Shown one piece after another: positions 9,108 to 19,965 of a stretch of 34,733 nt of DNA (positions are counted from its first letter, which is position 1; every line of letters starts with the position of its first letter). The notes beneath the pieces are model-generated. The model was not told the DNA's origin. It made no database searches and saw only the letters and a program-made list of their open reading frames with translations. The position numbers and the translations under genes are program-made. The stretch lies in assembly GCF_000615975.1 (NCBI RefSeq), contig NZ_BAMP01000043.1, positions 1-34,733 of the forward strand. Reading direction: 5' to 3'. Source of the DNA: Nitratireductor aquibiodomus NL21 = JCM 21793 (GTDB lineage: Bacteria > Pseudomonadota > Alphaproteobacteria > Rhizobiales > Rhizobiaceae).

Positions 9108-11044
9108 ATGCGTTTTCCAAATTCCTTTCTCGACGAACTCCGTGACCGCGTGCCGATATCGCAGGTGGTGGGGACGCGCGTGACGTTCGACCGCAAGAAG
9201 ACGAATGCGTCGCGCGGCGATTATTGGGGCTGTTGCCCGTTTCATGGAGAGAACACGCCGAGCTTTCACTGCGAAGACAGGAAGGGCCGCTACCACTGTT
9301 TTGGCTGCGGGGTTTCGGGTGATCATTTTCGGTTTTTGTCCGAACTGGATGGCATCAGCTTCCCGGAGGCCGTGGAGCGGGTGGCCGATATGGCGGGCGT
9401 GCCCATGCCCCAGCGCGACCCGCAGGCAGAGCGCCGGGAGCAACAGCGCGCCTCGCTTTCGGACGTCATGGAAATGGCAGCGGGTTTCTTCCAGAGCATG
9501 CTGCAGGCACAGCAGGGCGCGGAGGCGCGGGCCTATCTGCGCGGACGCGGGCTTTCCAGTGCCACACAGCAGACCTTCCGGATCGGCTACGCGCCATCGA
9601 GCCGCAATGCACTCAAGGAGTTCCTGGCCGGCAAGGGGGTGACGAAAGACCAGATCGAGGCCTGTGGTCTCGTGGTGTTCGGTCCGGATATTCCGGTTTC
9701 TTATGATCGCTTCCGTGACCGCATCATGTTTCCCATCGAGGATGCCCGGGGACGGGTGATCGCCTTCGGCGGGCGTGCCATGTCGAAGGATGTGCCCGCC
9801 AAATATCTCAACTCGCCCGACACCGAGCTCTTTCACAAGGGAACCGTTCTTTACAACCTCGCGCGGGCGCGCCGCTCGACCGCCAAGGGCGCGGCGGTGA
9901 TCGCGGTGGAAGGCTATATGGACGTGATCGGGCTCGCGCAGGCCGGCTTCGAGAACGCCGTGGCGCCGCTCGGCACCGCCCTGACCGAGAACCAGCTCGA
10001 TCTTTTGTGGCGCATGTCGGGGGAACCGGTTCTGTGTTTCGATGGCGATGAGGCGGGTCTGCGGGCTGCATGGCGTGCGGCGGACCTTGCGCTGCCGCTG
10101 GTCCAGCCGGGACGCAGCCTGCGGTTCGCTCTCCTGCCGCAGGGCAAGGACCTGACGACCTGGTGCGGGAGGAGGGGCCGGACGCCTTTGCCGCGGTTCT
10201 CTCCGGTGCGCGGCCGCTGGCCGACATGCTTTGGATGCGCGAAACTTCGGGCAAGGTGTTCGATACGCCTGAGCGGCGTGCTGAACTGGAGCGCAATCTG
10301 CAGGCGCTGACGGCGCGGATCGGCGACGAAAACCTGAAGCGCCACTACAGTCAGGATATGCGCGAGCGTGCGCGGGCCTTCTTCGGCGGCAATCAGTCTC
10401 AGCGTGGTGGACAGCGCGGCTTCCGCGATGGTGGCGGTGGGGGACGAAACCGCGGCTTTGGCGGGCGCCCCGGCGGGGCCTCGGGACGGCTGGCGGTCTC
10501 CGAGAGCCTTGCCCGGTCCGCATTGGTGCGCAGCTCGACGCCGACCATGCCGCTCCGGGAGGCCACGCTTCTGGTTTCGCTGGTGAACCACCCGGCTTTG
10601 ATCGACGAGTATTTCGACGCGCTCGACCAGATGTTGCTGGCGAGCGCCGATCTCGGCCGGCTGCGCATGGCGATCCTCGATGCGGTGGCGCACAATCCGA
10701 CGCACGACCGCGCGCTTCTTCTGGAAAAAATCGAGGCAGACGGGCTCCTTTCCGTCTGGAAGCAGGCGGAGGCGCGGGTGAAATCCGCCTATATGTGGCC
10801 GGCGCTTGAAAATGCGGCTCTGGATGACGCTCGGGAAGCCTTTGCGCAGACCCTCCACTTGCACCGGCGCGCAGGCTCTCTACATAAGGAGCTTAAAGCG
10901 GCTGAACTGGCGCTGGCCAACGACTGGAATGAAGAGGACGCCCGGCATCTGGTGGAGATCCAGGCAGAGCTGAGCAACCTGCAGGCAACCGAAGCGCTCA
11001 TAGAAGGCTTCGGCATTCTATCGGGGCGTGCGAATCGATCTTGA
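9108..11044 (+). CDS. dnaG: DNA primase (one apparent frameshift)
   Basis: Replication primase that makes RNA primers at the fork with the DnaB helicase. The CHC2 zinc finger is at residues 43-67 (CPFHGENTPSF, then YHCFGCG), followed by the primase core and a TOPRIM domain with VEGYMDVIG near residue 268 and FDGDEAGLRAAW near 310. A Gly/Arg-rich linker (about 425-460) leads to the C-terminal DnaB-interacting domain. The frame breaks near 10150: the sequence reads GKDLTTW, but one more C (CC to CCC at about 10150-10151) gives GKDPDDLVREEGPDAF. The repaired length is about 645 residues, normal for rhizobial DnaG. As an essential gene it is unlikely to be truly broken. It precedes rpoD, as in the classical macromolecular-synthesis operon. 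Confidence 0.93.
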
Positions 11045-11402
11045 TGACCAAGTGGCATCGTGGCGTGTCCAAGACCCGCCAAAACATAAAAAAGCATCAG
11101 AATCGCTGTTTGATTCGCTTTTTTGACACGAATCATGCGCTTCGGCTTGACCTTGCGCCGGAATGCAGGAATCAGGATCGATTCGAGAATATGCCGTGTT
11201 GCCGCGGAAAAGCGTGCAGCACGCAAGAGCAAGATACCGAAATTGGACGTGACAGGGAGTCCACCTAAGTATCAGGGTTAATCCGGCATTAACGCGGCCA
11301 GCGCTAGACCACGAATCAGGTTGCGAGATGCCGCGACGGACAGCCGTTGCAGCGGCGGCGACGGGGTGGCATGGACCCCCGCTCGGTTGGAGAAGGCAAA
11401 GC
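11045..11402 (+). other. dnaG-rpoD intergenic region
   Basis: This 358-bp gap contains a terminator-like hairpin right after dnaG and presumably the rpoD promoter. TTGACA at 11123-11128 is a perfect -35 box, but no good -10 follows at 16-18 bp. The 75-codon open frame 11041-11268 has no recognisable product and overlaps the dnaG stop, so I do not call it. Confidence 0.45.
11088..11124 (+). terminator. Terminator-like hairpin after dnaG
   Basis: AAAAAAGC pairs with GCTTTTTT, and GAATC inside pairs with GATTC around a 7-base loop, leaving an ATCA bulge on the left arm. The T6 end suggests an attenuating terminator between dnaG and rpoD. Confidence 0.5.
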
Positions 11403-13398
<1,996 letters not shown>

Positions 13399-13421
13399 CC
13401 GCCAGCACATTCCAAATGATG

Positions 13422-13447
13422 AAGCCGGGCCTCGTGCCCGGCTTTTT
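13422..13447 (+). terminator. rpoD terminator
   Basis: AAGCCGGGC and GCCCGGCTT form a perfect 9-bp stem around CTCGT, followed by a T run ending at 13446. Confidence 0.88.
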
Positions 13448-13587
13448 CCTGTCCGGATGGTTTTGATTTACCTCGAATTCCAGGCTTGCGGCCTGAAGGA
13501 CACGGGCGCAGACTTGAAGATGGCGGTGCGGGCGCTTTGACCGGCGCGGATGCCCCTTGGGGACTCCCTGCCGGAGGGAGGTGCGAT

Positions 13588-13880
13588 ATGACCACCTACG
13601 TCATTCTGCTCAACTGGACCGACCAGGGCATAAAGAGCGTGAAGGAATCGCCCAAGCGGCTTGAGGCCGCAAAGGCCGTGCTTTCACAGATGGGCGGAAC
13701 CCTTAGAGCATTCTATCTCACCATGGGCGCCCATGACATGGTCGTTGTCGCGGAGGCTCCAGACGACGCGGTTGCGGCGCGCTTTGCGCTCACCATCGGT
13801 ATGGGTGGCAACGTTCGTACACAGGTGATGAAGCGTTTCCGGAAGCGGCCTATATCGAGATCATCAGTTCGCTTGGCTAA
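13588..13880 (+). CDS. GYD domain protein (one apparent frameshift)
   Basis: A small soluble protein of the GYD family (function unknown), beginning MTTYVILLNWTDQG and containing GAHDMVVVAEAPDD and IGMGGNVRTQ. As sequenced, the frame changes after QVMK at 13833 and runs on into the neighbouring palindromic repeat. Restoring one G (AAGC to AAGGC) gives QVMKAFPEAAYIEIISSLG and a stop at 13878-13880. The repaired length of 97 residues is normal for the family. GAGGG about 10 bases upstream supports the ATG at 13588. Confidence 0.85.
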
Positions 13881-13958
13881 TGCATGTCGCTTTCAAATGA
13901 ACTCATTTGAAAGTGTTACAGCGTCCTTTGCGCGTCTTATAAGACGCGCGGCGCTGTA
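13881..13958. repeat. Rhizobial-type double palindromic intergenic repeat
   Basis: Two hairpins lie side by side. The first (13890-13913) pairs CTTTCAAATGA with TCATTTGAAAG around AC. The second (13918-13957) contains the perfect palindrome GCGCGTCTTATAAGACGCGC, flanked by ACAGCG and CGCTGT arms. From memory this resembles a repeat family dispersed in rhizobial genomes; copy number here cannot be tested. It starts directly after the repaired GYD stop. Confidence 0.75.
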
Positions 13959-14027
13959 GGATGAGTTCTCAACCCAGCTTTCCCGGTTAAGCTTGACAGG
14001 TTTGCTCCCCGGGGGCACCACGGCATC

Positions 14028-14447
14028 ATGCAACAGACGATCCTCTCCGTTTCGACTGCAGGGGCGGGGCTCTATGAGTTCACCGACAGGGTCGACCGTT
14101 TCGTGAGGGAGGCGGGCGTCGATGCCGGTCTCCTGACGCTGTTCGTTCGGCATACATCCTGTTCGCTGATCATTCAGGAAAACGCCGACCCGGATGTGAA
14201 GCGGGATCTGCAGGCCTTTTTCAGCAGGCTCGTGCCGCCATCCGCCGATGCGTCCATGTCGTGGGTGGTTCACCGCATTGAAGGGGCCGACGACATGCCG
14301 GCCCATATCAAGGCGGCTCTGACACAAACCTCCATCGGCATACCGGTTATGAACGGCCGGCTGACACTGGGCACGTGGCAGGGAATTTATCTGTTCGAGC
14401 ACCGGGTCCATCCACACAGGCGCGACGTGGTTCTGCATCTCGCCTGA
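14028..14447 (+). CDS. YjbQ family (UPF0047) protein
   Basis: A 139-residue protein matching the secondary thiamine-phosphate synthase enzyme / YjbQ family over its whole length. Conserved features include LLTLFVRHTSCSL, ENADPDV, MPAHIKAALT and the C-terminal LGTWQGIYLFEHR. The His and polar residues of these motifs line a proposed metal site. Some members show weak thiamine-phosphate synthase activity in genetic tests, but the real role is not settled. The gene stands alone between a palindromic repeat and the HlyU-family gene. Confidence 0.9.
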   Translation: MQQTILSVSTAGAGLYEFTDRVDRFVREAGVDAGLLTLFVRHTSCSLIIQENADPDVKRDLQAFFSRLVPPSADASMSWVVHRIEGADDMPAHIKAALTQTSIGIPVMNGRLTLGTWQGIYLFEHRVHPHRRDVVLHLA

Positions 14448-14528
14448 ACAAGCTGTGTTCTTCCTGTTTCACCGGCGTGCGGGTGAGGGTAAAACGCGAT
14501 AAGCTACGACAACAACGGGAGTAAGCGC

Positions 14529-14822
14529 ATGTCATTTCTAAAGCGCCTGTTTGGAGGTGGAGCGGGCACATCCGAGGCGGGTGAAGGCGAGCCCATGGGG
14601 GACGCGGTGGAGCACAAGGGATTCATGATTCAGCCGACGCCCTTCTCCGAGGGCGGGCAGTTTCAGACATGTGCGGTGATCTGGAAAGAGGTGGACGGCG
14701 TTCGCCGGGAGCACCGTCTGGTGCGTGCGGACCGCTTTCCAAGTGCTGATCTCGCCGCGGAACAGGCTATCCGCAAGGGCCGCCAGGTCATCGACGAACA
14801 GGGCGACCAGATTTTCGGCTGA
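14529..14822 (+). CDS. HlyU family protein
   Basis: A 97-residue protein beginning MSFLKRLFGGG, followed by a compact domain with EHKGFMIQPTPFSEGGQF and a C-terminal helix (AAEQAIRKGRQVIDEQGDQI). It matches the short HlyU family annotated as a transcriptional activator of haemolysin in Vibrio. The rhizobial members are small, and their regulatory role is unproven. ACGGGAG before the ATG serves as ribosome-binding site. No haemolysin or RTX gene is in the window. Confidence 0.8.
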   Translation: MSFLKRLFGGGAGTSEAGEGEPMGDAVEHKGFMIQPTPFSEGGQFQTCAVIWKEVDGVRREHRLVRADRFPSADLAAEQAIRKGRQVIDEQGDQIFG

Positions 14823-14854
14823 CCGGGCGAGGAGCTTTCAGCCTCCCACAGTCC

Positions 14855-15060
14855 TTAGATCGTCGTGTGTCCATCAGGACGTGCAAAGGACGATCCAAAC
14901 TATTGGTGGAGCATCGGAATAACCCGAAAACCGGGTTCCACTTTTCGGTCCGATGCACTAGATCGCCGTGCGTCCATCCGGACGCACAAAGGACGATCTA
15001 AATTATTAGTGGAGCATCGGAATAAACCGAAAACCGGGTTCCACTTTTCGGTCCGATGCT
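14855..15060. repeat. Two tandem 103-bp copies of a composite palindromic repeat
   Basis: Copies lie at 14855-14957 and 14958-15060. Each joins two hairpins. The first uses arms like TAGATCG(T/C)CGTG and CAAAGGACGATC with an inner GTCC/GGAC stem. The second runs from AGCATCGG to CCGATGC with CCGAAAA/TTTTCGG inside. Both resemble dispersed rhizobial intergenic repeats known to me from memory. The copies differ at about ten positions, several of which keep pairing in the hairpins. Confidence 0.85.
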
Positions 15061-15144
15061 CAAAAAGCGCTGGGTGACTGGACCATCGGCACCGGTTCGG
15101 TCAGACTTGCCGTTCGCGGTCAACAGGGCTCAAAGGCTTTTATA

Positions 15145-15854
15145 TTGACACTCGCTGCATCGCTTTTTCCCATTTTCTGCTGGGGGTTCTACACCGTCTT
15201 TGCAAGCTGGCTGGAAAAGCGGCGGCCTTCGCTTTCCATCATCATGGGGGCGCAGCGCCATCGCTGGGTGCGCAATGCGGTGCGGCGCGAGACGCCGATG
15301 GATGCAATCCTTTCGGGCAATCTCATGGGGGCGGTCTCCTTCTTTGCCTCAACCACCGTGCTCATCATTCTGGCCTTGATCGCGGTGTTCGGCCAGATCA
15401 GCGCGTGGTGGAAGCTGTCTCGGTCATGCAGCCAGCGCAGGAGATTTCGAAAGCGGCCGTTGAGCGGCACCTTGTGCTGTTTCTCGTGATGTTCGTGATG
15501 GCGTTCCTGTCCTTCACGCTCTCGCTGCGGCAATTCAACCATTTCTGCATCATGCTCGGGGCGGCGGACGAGGCGGATGAATGCGACCCTGAGGAAATCT
15601 ACGTCATGGCCGCGCTCAACACGATTGCGGCGCGCAATTTCAACCAGGGCATCCGGGCCTATTACTTCTCACTGGGCATGATTGCCTGGTTCGTCTCCGG
15701 TTGGGCGGCCATCGGCGTCAGTGTTTTGCTCTTTGTCTCGATCCTCTACCGGGAGTTCTTTTCAGCAGCGCGCGAACTCGTTGCCGGTCTCAGGGTCGAG
15801 GTTCCCAACCCGGCGCGGGATGCCGGGGGCAGGGCGGGCAAGGAGAAGAAATGA
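15145..15854 (+). CDS. DUF599 family membrane protein (one apparent frameshift)
   Basis: Repaired length about 236 residues with three to four hydrophobic segments. It matches DUF599, a bacterial inner-membrane family of unknown function: HRWVRNAVRRETPMDAI, then SGNLMGAVSFFASTTVL, then FSFTLSLRQFNH-like sequence and RAYYFSLGMIAWF. The frame breaks at about 15399-15401 between GQI and RVVEAVSV, where one base is missing. The lost residue cannot be read. The start is uncertain: TTG at 15145 has AAAGG nine bases upstream, and no in-frame ATG lies upstream after the repeat. The stop is 4 bp from the convergent TetR stop. Confidence 0.75.
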
Positions 15855-15858
15855 GCGC

Positions 15859-16454
15859 CTACGAGGCCGGAGCCAGCCCCTCGATCAGGCCGGCGAGGCC
15901 CGCCTGATAGTCAGCGGCGTCCGCACCGGCATTGATCGCCAGTGCCGCCCGGTCGAATGCCGCGCCCAGCAGGCCCGTCAATGCGTCGAGAGGCAGTCTG
16001 CGGATCTGCCCGGCCTCGATGGCAGCCTGTAGTCCTTCACGCAGGTCCTGTTGCCGTGGCGGTTGTCGATTTCATCCATTCCGCTTCTGCCAAGAACGGC
16101 AGGCCCATCAAGCAGCAGAAGGCGTGTCCGCCCGGGTTCGGCCATCGCCTTGAGATAGGCTTTACCGCCTTCGATCAGGGAGGCGGTGGCTGACGGAGAG
16201 CCGACCGTGTTTCGCTCGATCTCCTCGGCCACAGCCCTCGCTTCGCGTTCGGCGACAGCGGCGAACAGGGTCTGCTTGTCGGCAAAGTGGTGGTAAAGCG
16301 CGCCCCGCGTGACGCCGGCTTCACGGACAATCTCCGGTGTTCCCGTTTCCGCGTAGGATTTTTCCACGAAAAGGCGTCGGGCGGCCTGAATGAGCCTGTC
16401 ACGGGTTTCCTCACTGCGTTCGCGGTTGGTGCGTCGGGTTGTTTCCTGTTGCAT
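15859..16454 (-). CDS. TetR/AcrR family regulator (one apparent frameshift)
   Basis: Repaired length about 198 residues. The N-terminal helix-turn-helix is clear: TRDRLIQAARRLFVEKSY, then IVREAGVTRGALYHHFADK. The C-terminal ligand domain contains LLLLDGPAVLG and DEIDNRHG. The frame breaks at 16054-16055; one more base (CC to CCC on the plus strand) gives HGQQDLREGLQAAIEAG and an end at LIEGLAPAS, stop 15859-15861. It is divergent from a VOC gene, and two identical-type palindromes lie between them, one touching its own start codon. It therefore probably represses itself and the VOC gene. The inducer is unknown. Confidence 0.85.
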
Positions 16455-16471
16455 ACATGCAGCCTGTATGT
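16455..16471. promoter_or_regulatory. TetR operator 1
   Basis: ACATGCAGCCTGTATGT is a 17-bp near-palindrome (ACATGCAG / CTGTATGT) lying immediately upstream of the tetR start codon (16452-16454). It fits autoregulation. Confidence 0.7.
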
Positions 16472-16482
16472 TAATTGATGAT

Positions 16483-16499
16483 ACATGCAGTCTGTATGT
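16483..16499. promoter_or_regulatory. TetR operator 2
   Basis: ACATGCAGTCTGTATGT differs from operator 1 only at the central base. Centre-to-centre spacing is 28 bp. It lies 90 bp upstream of the chosen VOC start. Confidence 0.7.
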
Positions 16500-16588
16500 T
16501 TATAGCGGAGACTGGCGATTGCAAGCGTTTTACCAGTCGCAAGAAGCAGGACATGCAGTTGCGCGCAACGCCAACAGGAACCACGCCG

Positions 16589-17014
16589 ATGAAAGTTACC
16601 AGCTACTACCCCGTCATCATGACAGGCAAAGTCGCCGAAACAGCAGCGTTTTACTGCGCGCATTTCGGCTTTCAGCCCGCCTTTGAGGCGGACTGGTATG
16701 TCCATCTCCAGTCGAGGAACGACCCCAGCGTCAATCTTGCCATTCTGGACGGAACGCACGCGACGGTGCCGGAAAGCGGACGGGGGCAGGTTTCAGGTCT
16801 GATCCTGAATTTTGAGGTAGAAGACGTGGATGCCGAATATGATCGGCTGAAAGGGGCGGGGCTTCCGGTCCTGCTGGAACTGCGCGATGAGGCGTTCGGC
16901 CAGCGTCACTTCATCACCGCCGATCCGAACGGCGTGCTGATCGACGTCATCAAACCAATCCCGCCGTCCGCGGAATTCGCCGATCAGTATTCGTCGGACG
17001 CGATTCCGCAGTAA
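16589..17014 (+). CDS. VOC superfamily protein (glyoxalase/bleomycin-resistance fold)
   Basis: About 141 residues with paired beta-alpha-beta-beta-beta modules. Typical VOC features are [26 protein letters not shown] at the N-terminal module and [17 protein letters not shown] before [10 protein letters not shown] in the second. Such proteins bind a metal and act on small or electrophilic molecules, or sequester drugs. The substrate is not deducible. The ATG at 16589 follows AGGA. An in-frame ATG at 16553 and a longer frame from 16475 would overlap operator 2 and are less likely. It is divergent from the TetR gene and probably its target. Confidence 0.82.
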   Translation: MKVTSYYPVIMTGKVAETAAFYCAHFGFQPAFEADWYVHLQSRNDPSVNLAILDGTHATVPESGRGQVSGLILNFEVEDVDAEYDRLKGAGLPVLLELRDEAFGQRHFITADPNGVLIDVIKPIPPSAEFADQYSSDAIPQ

Positions 17015-17032
17015 GGCTACATGGCGAACCCG

Positions 17033-17064
17033 GGAGCCGCGGTGCCAATGCACCGGCGGCTTCC
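17033..17064. terminator. Hairpin between VOC gene and convergent FKBP gene
   Basis: GGAGCCGC-GGTGC pairs with GCACC-G-GCGGCTTCC around CAAT, with one bulged G. It is strong but lacks a T run on either side, so terminator function is tentative. Confidence 0.45.
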
Positions 17065-17076
17065 GTATTGTTCTAT

Positions 17077-17511
17077 TCAGGCACCGACGATCTCGACGAC
17101 TTCGATGTCGAAGACCAGATCGTGTCCAGCCAGGGGGTGATTGGCGTCGACAGTGATTTCATCATCACCCACGCCGACCACCGTGAGGGAAATCTGATTT
17201 CCGTCCTGGGTGGTAGCCTGAAGGTTGGAACCGACCTGTACGTCGAGCTCCGGCGGCAGCGCCGAGCGGGGCACGACCTGCACCTGGTTTTCGTCGCGTG
17301 CGCCATAGGCTTCCGCTGCGGGAATGTTCAGGGTACCGCTCTCGCCCTGCTTCATGCCCTGAATCTGCCGGTCGAGACCGGGAATGATCTGGCCGCTGCC
17401 GACCTTGAACTCGAGCGGTTCGCGTCCGGCCGAGGAATCAAACTGCGTGCCGTCGGCCAGCTTGCCCGTGTAATGAATGCGCACGACATCGCCGCTTTTG
17501 ACCTGGCTCAT
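17077..17511 (-). CDS. FKBP-type peptidyl-prolyl isomerase (SlyD-like)
   Basis: A 144-residue protein with the FKBP fold: VRIHYTGKLADGTQFDSS at the start, GSGQIIPGLDRQIQGMKQGE and AYGARDE in the middle. An inserted flap domain (about residues 75-120) is followed by NHPLAGHDLVFDIEVVEI, as in SlyD. There is no His-rich metal-binding tail and no signal peptide, so it is a cytoplasmic folding helper that isomerises prolyl bonds. It converges on the VOC gene. Confidence 0.9.
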   Translation of the reverse strand: MSQVKSGDVVRIHYTGKLADGTQFDSSAGREPLEFKVGSGQIIPGLDRQIQGMKQGESGTLNIPAAEAYGARDENQVQVVPRSALPPELDVQVGSNLQATTQDGNQISLTVVGVGDDEITVDANHPLAGHDLVFDIEVVEIVGA

Positions 17512-17786
17512 GTCTGTCTCTCAATCGCTTTTGTGTGAGAAGATGTTGACGCGGCATAGCGCTCTGCGTCGGCGAAGAGGGATGTGGCAACGCCTCTCGA
17601 TCCCTTGCCGACACAGCCTAGTGCGTGGCAGGCGTTCCTGTAAAGCGACAGGGGGAAAACGGCCGGGGATGTTTTTCGCCCCCCGGCCGCCCATCGCGGC
17701 GCGGAAAGGCCCCGGGGCTTGGGGAGCACCTGGGGAAGGGCCATGCGCCGCGAGAGAAGGTGAGCCAGCGTTCCAGGGACGCGGGG

Positions 17787-18206
17787 TTACTTCCCGACGA
17801 TGGCCCAGGTTACGCCGAACGGGTCGCGGAGCTGGCCGTAGCGATCTCCCCAGAACATGCGTTCCAGAGGCATGATGACTTCCATGCCGGCACCGACTGC
17901 ACGCGCCCACCAGCCGTCGACATCGTCGACTGCAAGGGTCAGCGTGTATCCGGCATGGTCGCGCAATTCCTGTCCATATTCCGGATAGGCATCGCTCAAC
18001 ATGAGCGAACCGTCGTGAATGTAGAGATGAATGTGCATGGTGCGGCCGTTCTCGTCTTCCGGTTGGCGGAAGACTTCTTCGGCAGCAAAGGCCTGTCTGT
18101 AGAATTCGGCGGCCTTCGAGGCGCCATCAACCATGAGATAGGGGACGACGCCGCCGAGTGTCTTCGGCATTTCCTGTTCATCTGCAACGACATGTGTTTC
18201 GGACAT
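17787..18206 (-). CDS. PhnB-like VOC family protein, probable ECF42 target
   Basis: A 139-residue VOC protein of the PhnB-like type: VVPYLMVDGASKAAEFYRQA, then HIHLYIHDGSLMLSD and the C-terminal WGDRYGQLRDPFGVTW. No reaction can be assigned. AGGAG lies seven bases before the ATG. A TGTCGG-N17-CGTC element at 18253-18279 is identical in form to the one before the sigma-linked YCII gene, which ties this gene to the ECF sigma factor encoded next to it on the same strand. Confidence 0.88.
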   Translation of the reverse strand: MSETHVVADEQEMPKTLGGVVPYLMVDGASKAAEFYRQAFAAEEVFRQPEDENGRTMHIHLYIHDGSLMLSDAYPEYGQELRDHAGYTLTLAVDDVDGWWARAVGAGMEVIMPLERMFWGDRYGQLRDPFGVTWAIVGK

Positions 18207-18252
18207 GATTTTCTCCTGATGCCAAGACCCGGATATCGGGACTTGTCATCAG

Positions 18253-18279
18253 GACGAATGACGACCGGCGTATCCGACA
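18253..18279 (-). promoter_or_regulatory. Probable ECF42 promoter for PhnB-like gene
   Basis: Read on the minus strand: TGTCGG (18279-18274), 17 bp, CGTC (18256-18253). The -10 box ends 47 bp before the start codon. It matches the TGTCGA-type -35 and CGTC-type -10 reported for ECF42 sigma factors, except for one base. Confidence 0.65.
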
Positions 18280-18305
18280 AGCTGTCTGAATTTTTTCAGC
18301 GGGGT

Positions 18306-19559
18306 TCAGATGGCCCGGGTTTTCACGGCCAGCCGATCGAGGTGCTGGCGGATATGCGCGGCTTCGGCTGGCGTGCGGGCGAGTGCGATGGCACGGTCGA
18401 ACGCTTCGCGCGCTTCTTCCGTGCGCCCGATCTCGCTCAGATAGGCGCCGCGCACGCCGTGGAAATAGAAATAGCCTGACAGGCGCTCGGCCAAAGGGGC
18501 GATCAACTGCAGCGCGGCCTCAGGCCCCCGGATTTTCGATATGGCTACGGAACGGTTGAGCGTGATGACGGGTGACGGTGTCTGGCTTTCGAGCATCTGG
18601 TAGAGAAGATCTATCTCCTCCCAGTCGGTTTCCTCAGGCGTGCGGGCGCGGGCGTGAAGTGCCGCAATCGCCGCCTGCACCTGATAGGGGCCCGGCCGTC
18701 CGTGGCGCAGAGCCTTGTCCACCAGGGCCAGACCCTCCTCAATGCCGGTGCGATTCCAGAGCGTGCGGTCCTGGTCGTCGAGCAGAACGGCATTGCCATC
18801 CGCATCCGTGCGGGCGGCGCTGCGGGCGTGCTGGAGAAGCATCAGGGCGAGGAGCCCCATGATCTCGGGCTCGGAGGGGAAGAGCCGCAACAGCAGGCGG
18901 GCAAGCCGAATCGCTTCATCGCATAGCGAGGCGCGCACGACGTCCGCGCCGCTGGTCGCCGAATAACCTTCGTTGAAGACCAGGTAGATCATCGCGGCGA
19001 CCGAACCGAGCCGCTTCGAGCGCTCGACGGCGTCGGGTGCCGCAAAGGGAACATTAGCCTCGGCAACCCGGCGTTTGGCGCGGGTGATGCGCTGTTCCAT
19101 CGCCTTTTCGCCAACCAGAAAGGCGCTCGCAATCTCTCGCACGCTCAGACCTGAGACGATGCGCAATGCAAGCGCCACCTGCTGGGTCGCGGGCAGGTCG
19201 GGATGGCAGCACACGAACATCAGCCGCAGGATGTCGTCCCGGTAATGCGCATCGTCCAGCCGCTCGGCCATATCGGCTTCGGCATCTTCGATATCCGATA
19301 TCCTGTCTTCAGGCGGCAATGCGGTGTTGCGGCTGTCGCGCCGCACACCGTCGAGCGCCGCATTGCGGCCGACAAAAATCAGCCAGGCGGTCGGGTCGCG
19401 CGGCGGACCCTTGACCGGCCAGTTCTTCAGGGCCCGGAGACACGCCTCCTGGAAAGCTTCCTCGGCCCGGTCGAGGTCGCGGAAATAGCGCAGGAGCGCG
19501 CCCATTGCCTGCGGGCGCGCGCTGGTCAGTGCATTCTCGATCCAGGCCAGTTCGGTCAT
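18306..19559 (-). CDS. ECF sigma factor, ECF42-type with C-terminal TPR-like extension
   Basis: A 417-residue protein. Sigma region 2 lies in the first 80 residues (DLDRAEEAFQEACLRALKNW), and region 4 is near 130-175 (LRIVSGLSVREIASAFLVGEKAMEQRITRAKRR). A long helical C-terminus follows (DUF6596-like, then TPR-like repeats with GYFYFHGVRGAYLSEIGRTEEA). This size and order are those of the ECF42 group, which lacks an anti-sigma factor and is paired with DGPF/YCII proteins, as here. The ATG overlaps the stop of the YCII gene as ATGA, so the two are translationally coupled. The C-terminal extension is thought to control activity. Confidence 0.9.
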   Translation of the reverse strand: MTELAWIENALTSARPQAMGALLRYFRDLDRAEEAFQEACLRALKNWPVKGPPRDPTAWLIFVGRNAALDGVRRDSRNTALPPEDRISDIEDAEADMAERLDDAHYRDDILRLMFVCCHPDLPATQQVALALRIVSGLSVREIASAFLVGEKAMEQRITRAKRRVAEANVPFAAPDAVERSKRLGSVAAMIYLVFNEGYSATSGADVVRASLCDEAIRLARLLLRLFPSEPEIMGLLALMLLQHARSAARTDADGNAVLLDDQDRTLWNRTGIEEGLALVDKALRHGRPGPYQVQAAIAALHARARTPEETDWEEIDLLYQMLESQTPSPVITLNRSVAISKIRGPEAALQLIAPLAERLSGYFYFHGVRGAYLSEIGRTEEAREAFDRAIALARTPAEAAHIRQHLDRLAVKTRAI

Positions 19560-19942
19560 TTGGCGGACGGTTCCCTTTCAGGCAGGTTGCCTTTCTCAAA
19601 AATCTGTACCGGACGGATCTCGAAGGTCACGCTCTCGCCTTCCTTCATGCGTTTGGCGAAATCGACAACCTCTTCCAGGTTCTCGCAATCGACGACGTAG
19701 AAGCCGAGTAACTGTTCCTTGGTCTCTGCGAAGGGGCCATCGAGCACCAGGTGCTCGTTGCCGGAAGCGCGGAGCGTCGTTGCCGCTGAAGTGGGCATCA
19801 ACCGGATTGCCGGCCCCATACGGTCCGTATCGACAAGCTCCTTCTGAACCCGCCGACGCTTGGCAAGCACTGCATCGTCCTCTTCCTGGGACCAGGACAT
19901 GACGACGTCTTCATTGTGATAGCAGAGAATCGCGTAGAGCAT
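19556..19942 (-). CDS. YCII-related (DGPF domain) protein
   Basis: A 128-residue ferredoxin-like YCII protein starting MLYAILCYH and carrying the signature LVLDGPFAETKEQLLGFYVVD-like block near residues 78-98, including the DGPF motif. This family is the usual partner of ECF42 sigma factors, and its biochemical role is unknown. It forms an operon with the sigma gene through a 4-bp overlap. The start at 19942 follows AAAGGAA, and an ECF42-type promoter lies 24 bp upstream. A longer frame from 20038 would swallow that promoter and is rejected. Confidence 0.9.
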   Translation of the reverse strand: MLYAILCYHNEDVVMSWSQEEDDAVLAKRRRVQKELVDTDRMGPAIRLMPTSAATTLRASGNEHLVLDGPFAETKEQLLGFYVVDCENLEEVVDFAKRMKEGESVTFEIRPVQIFEKGNLPEREPSAK

Positions 19943-19965
19943 TCCGGTTCCTTTCTCGATTGGAA

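Noticed and set aside
11041..11268. 75-codon frame between dnaG and rpoD
   Set aside because: It overlaps the dnaG stop, contains the terminator-like hairpin and has no recognisable product.
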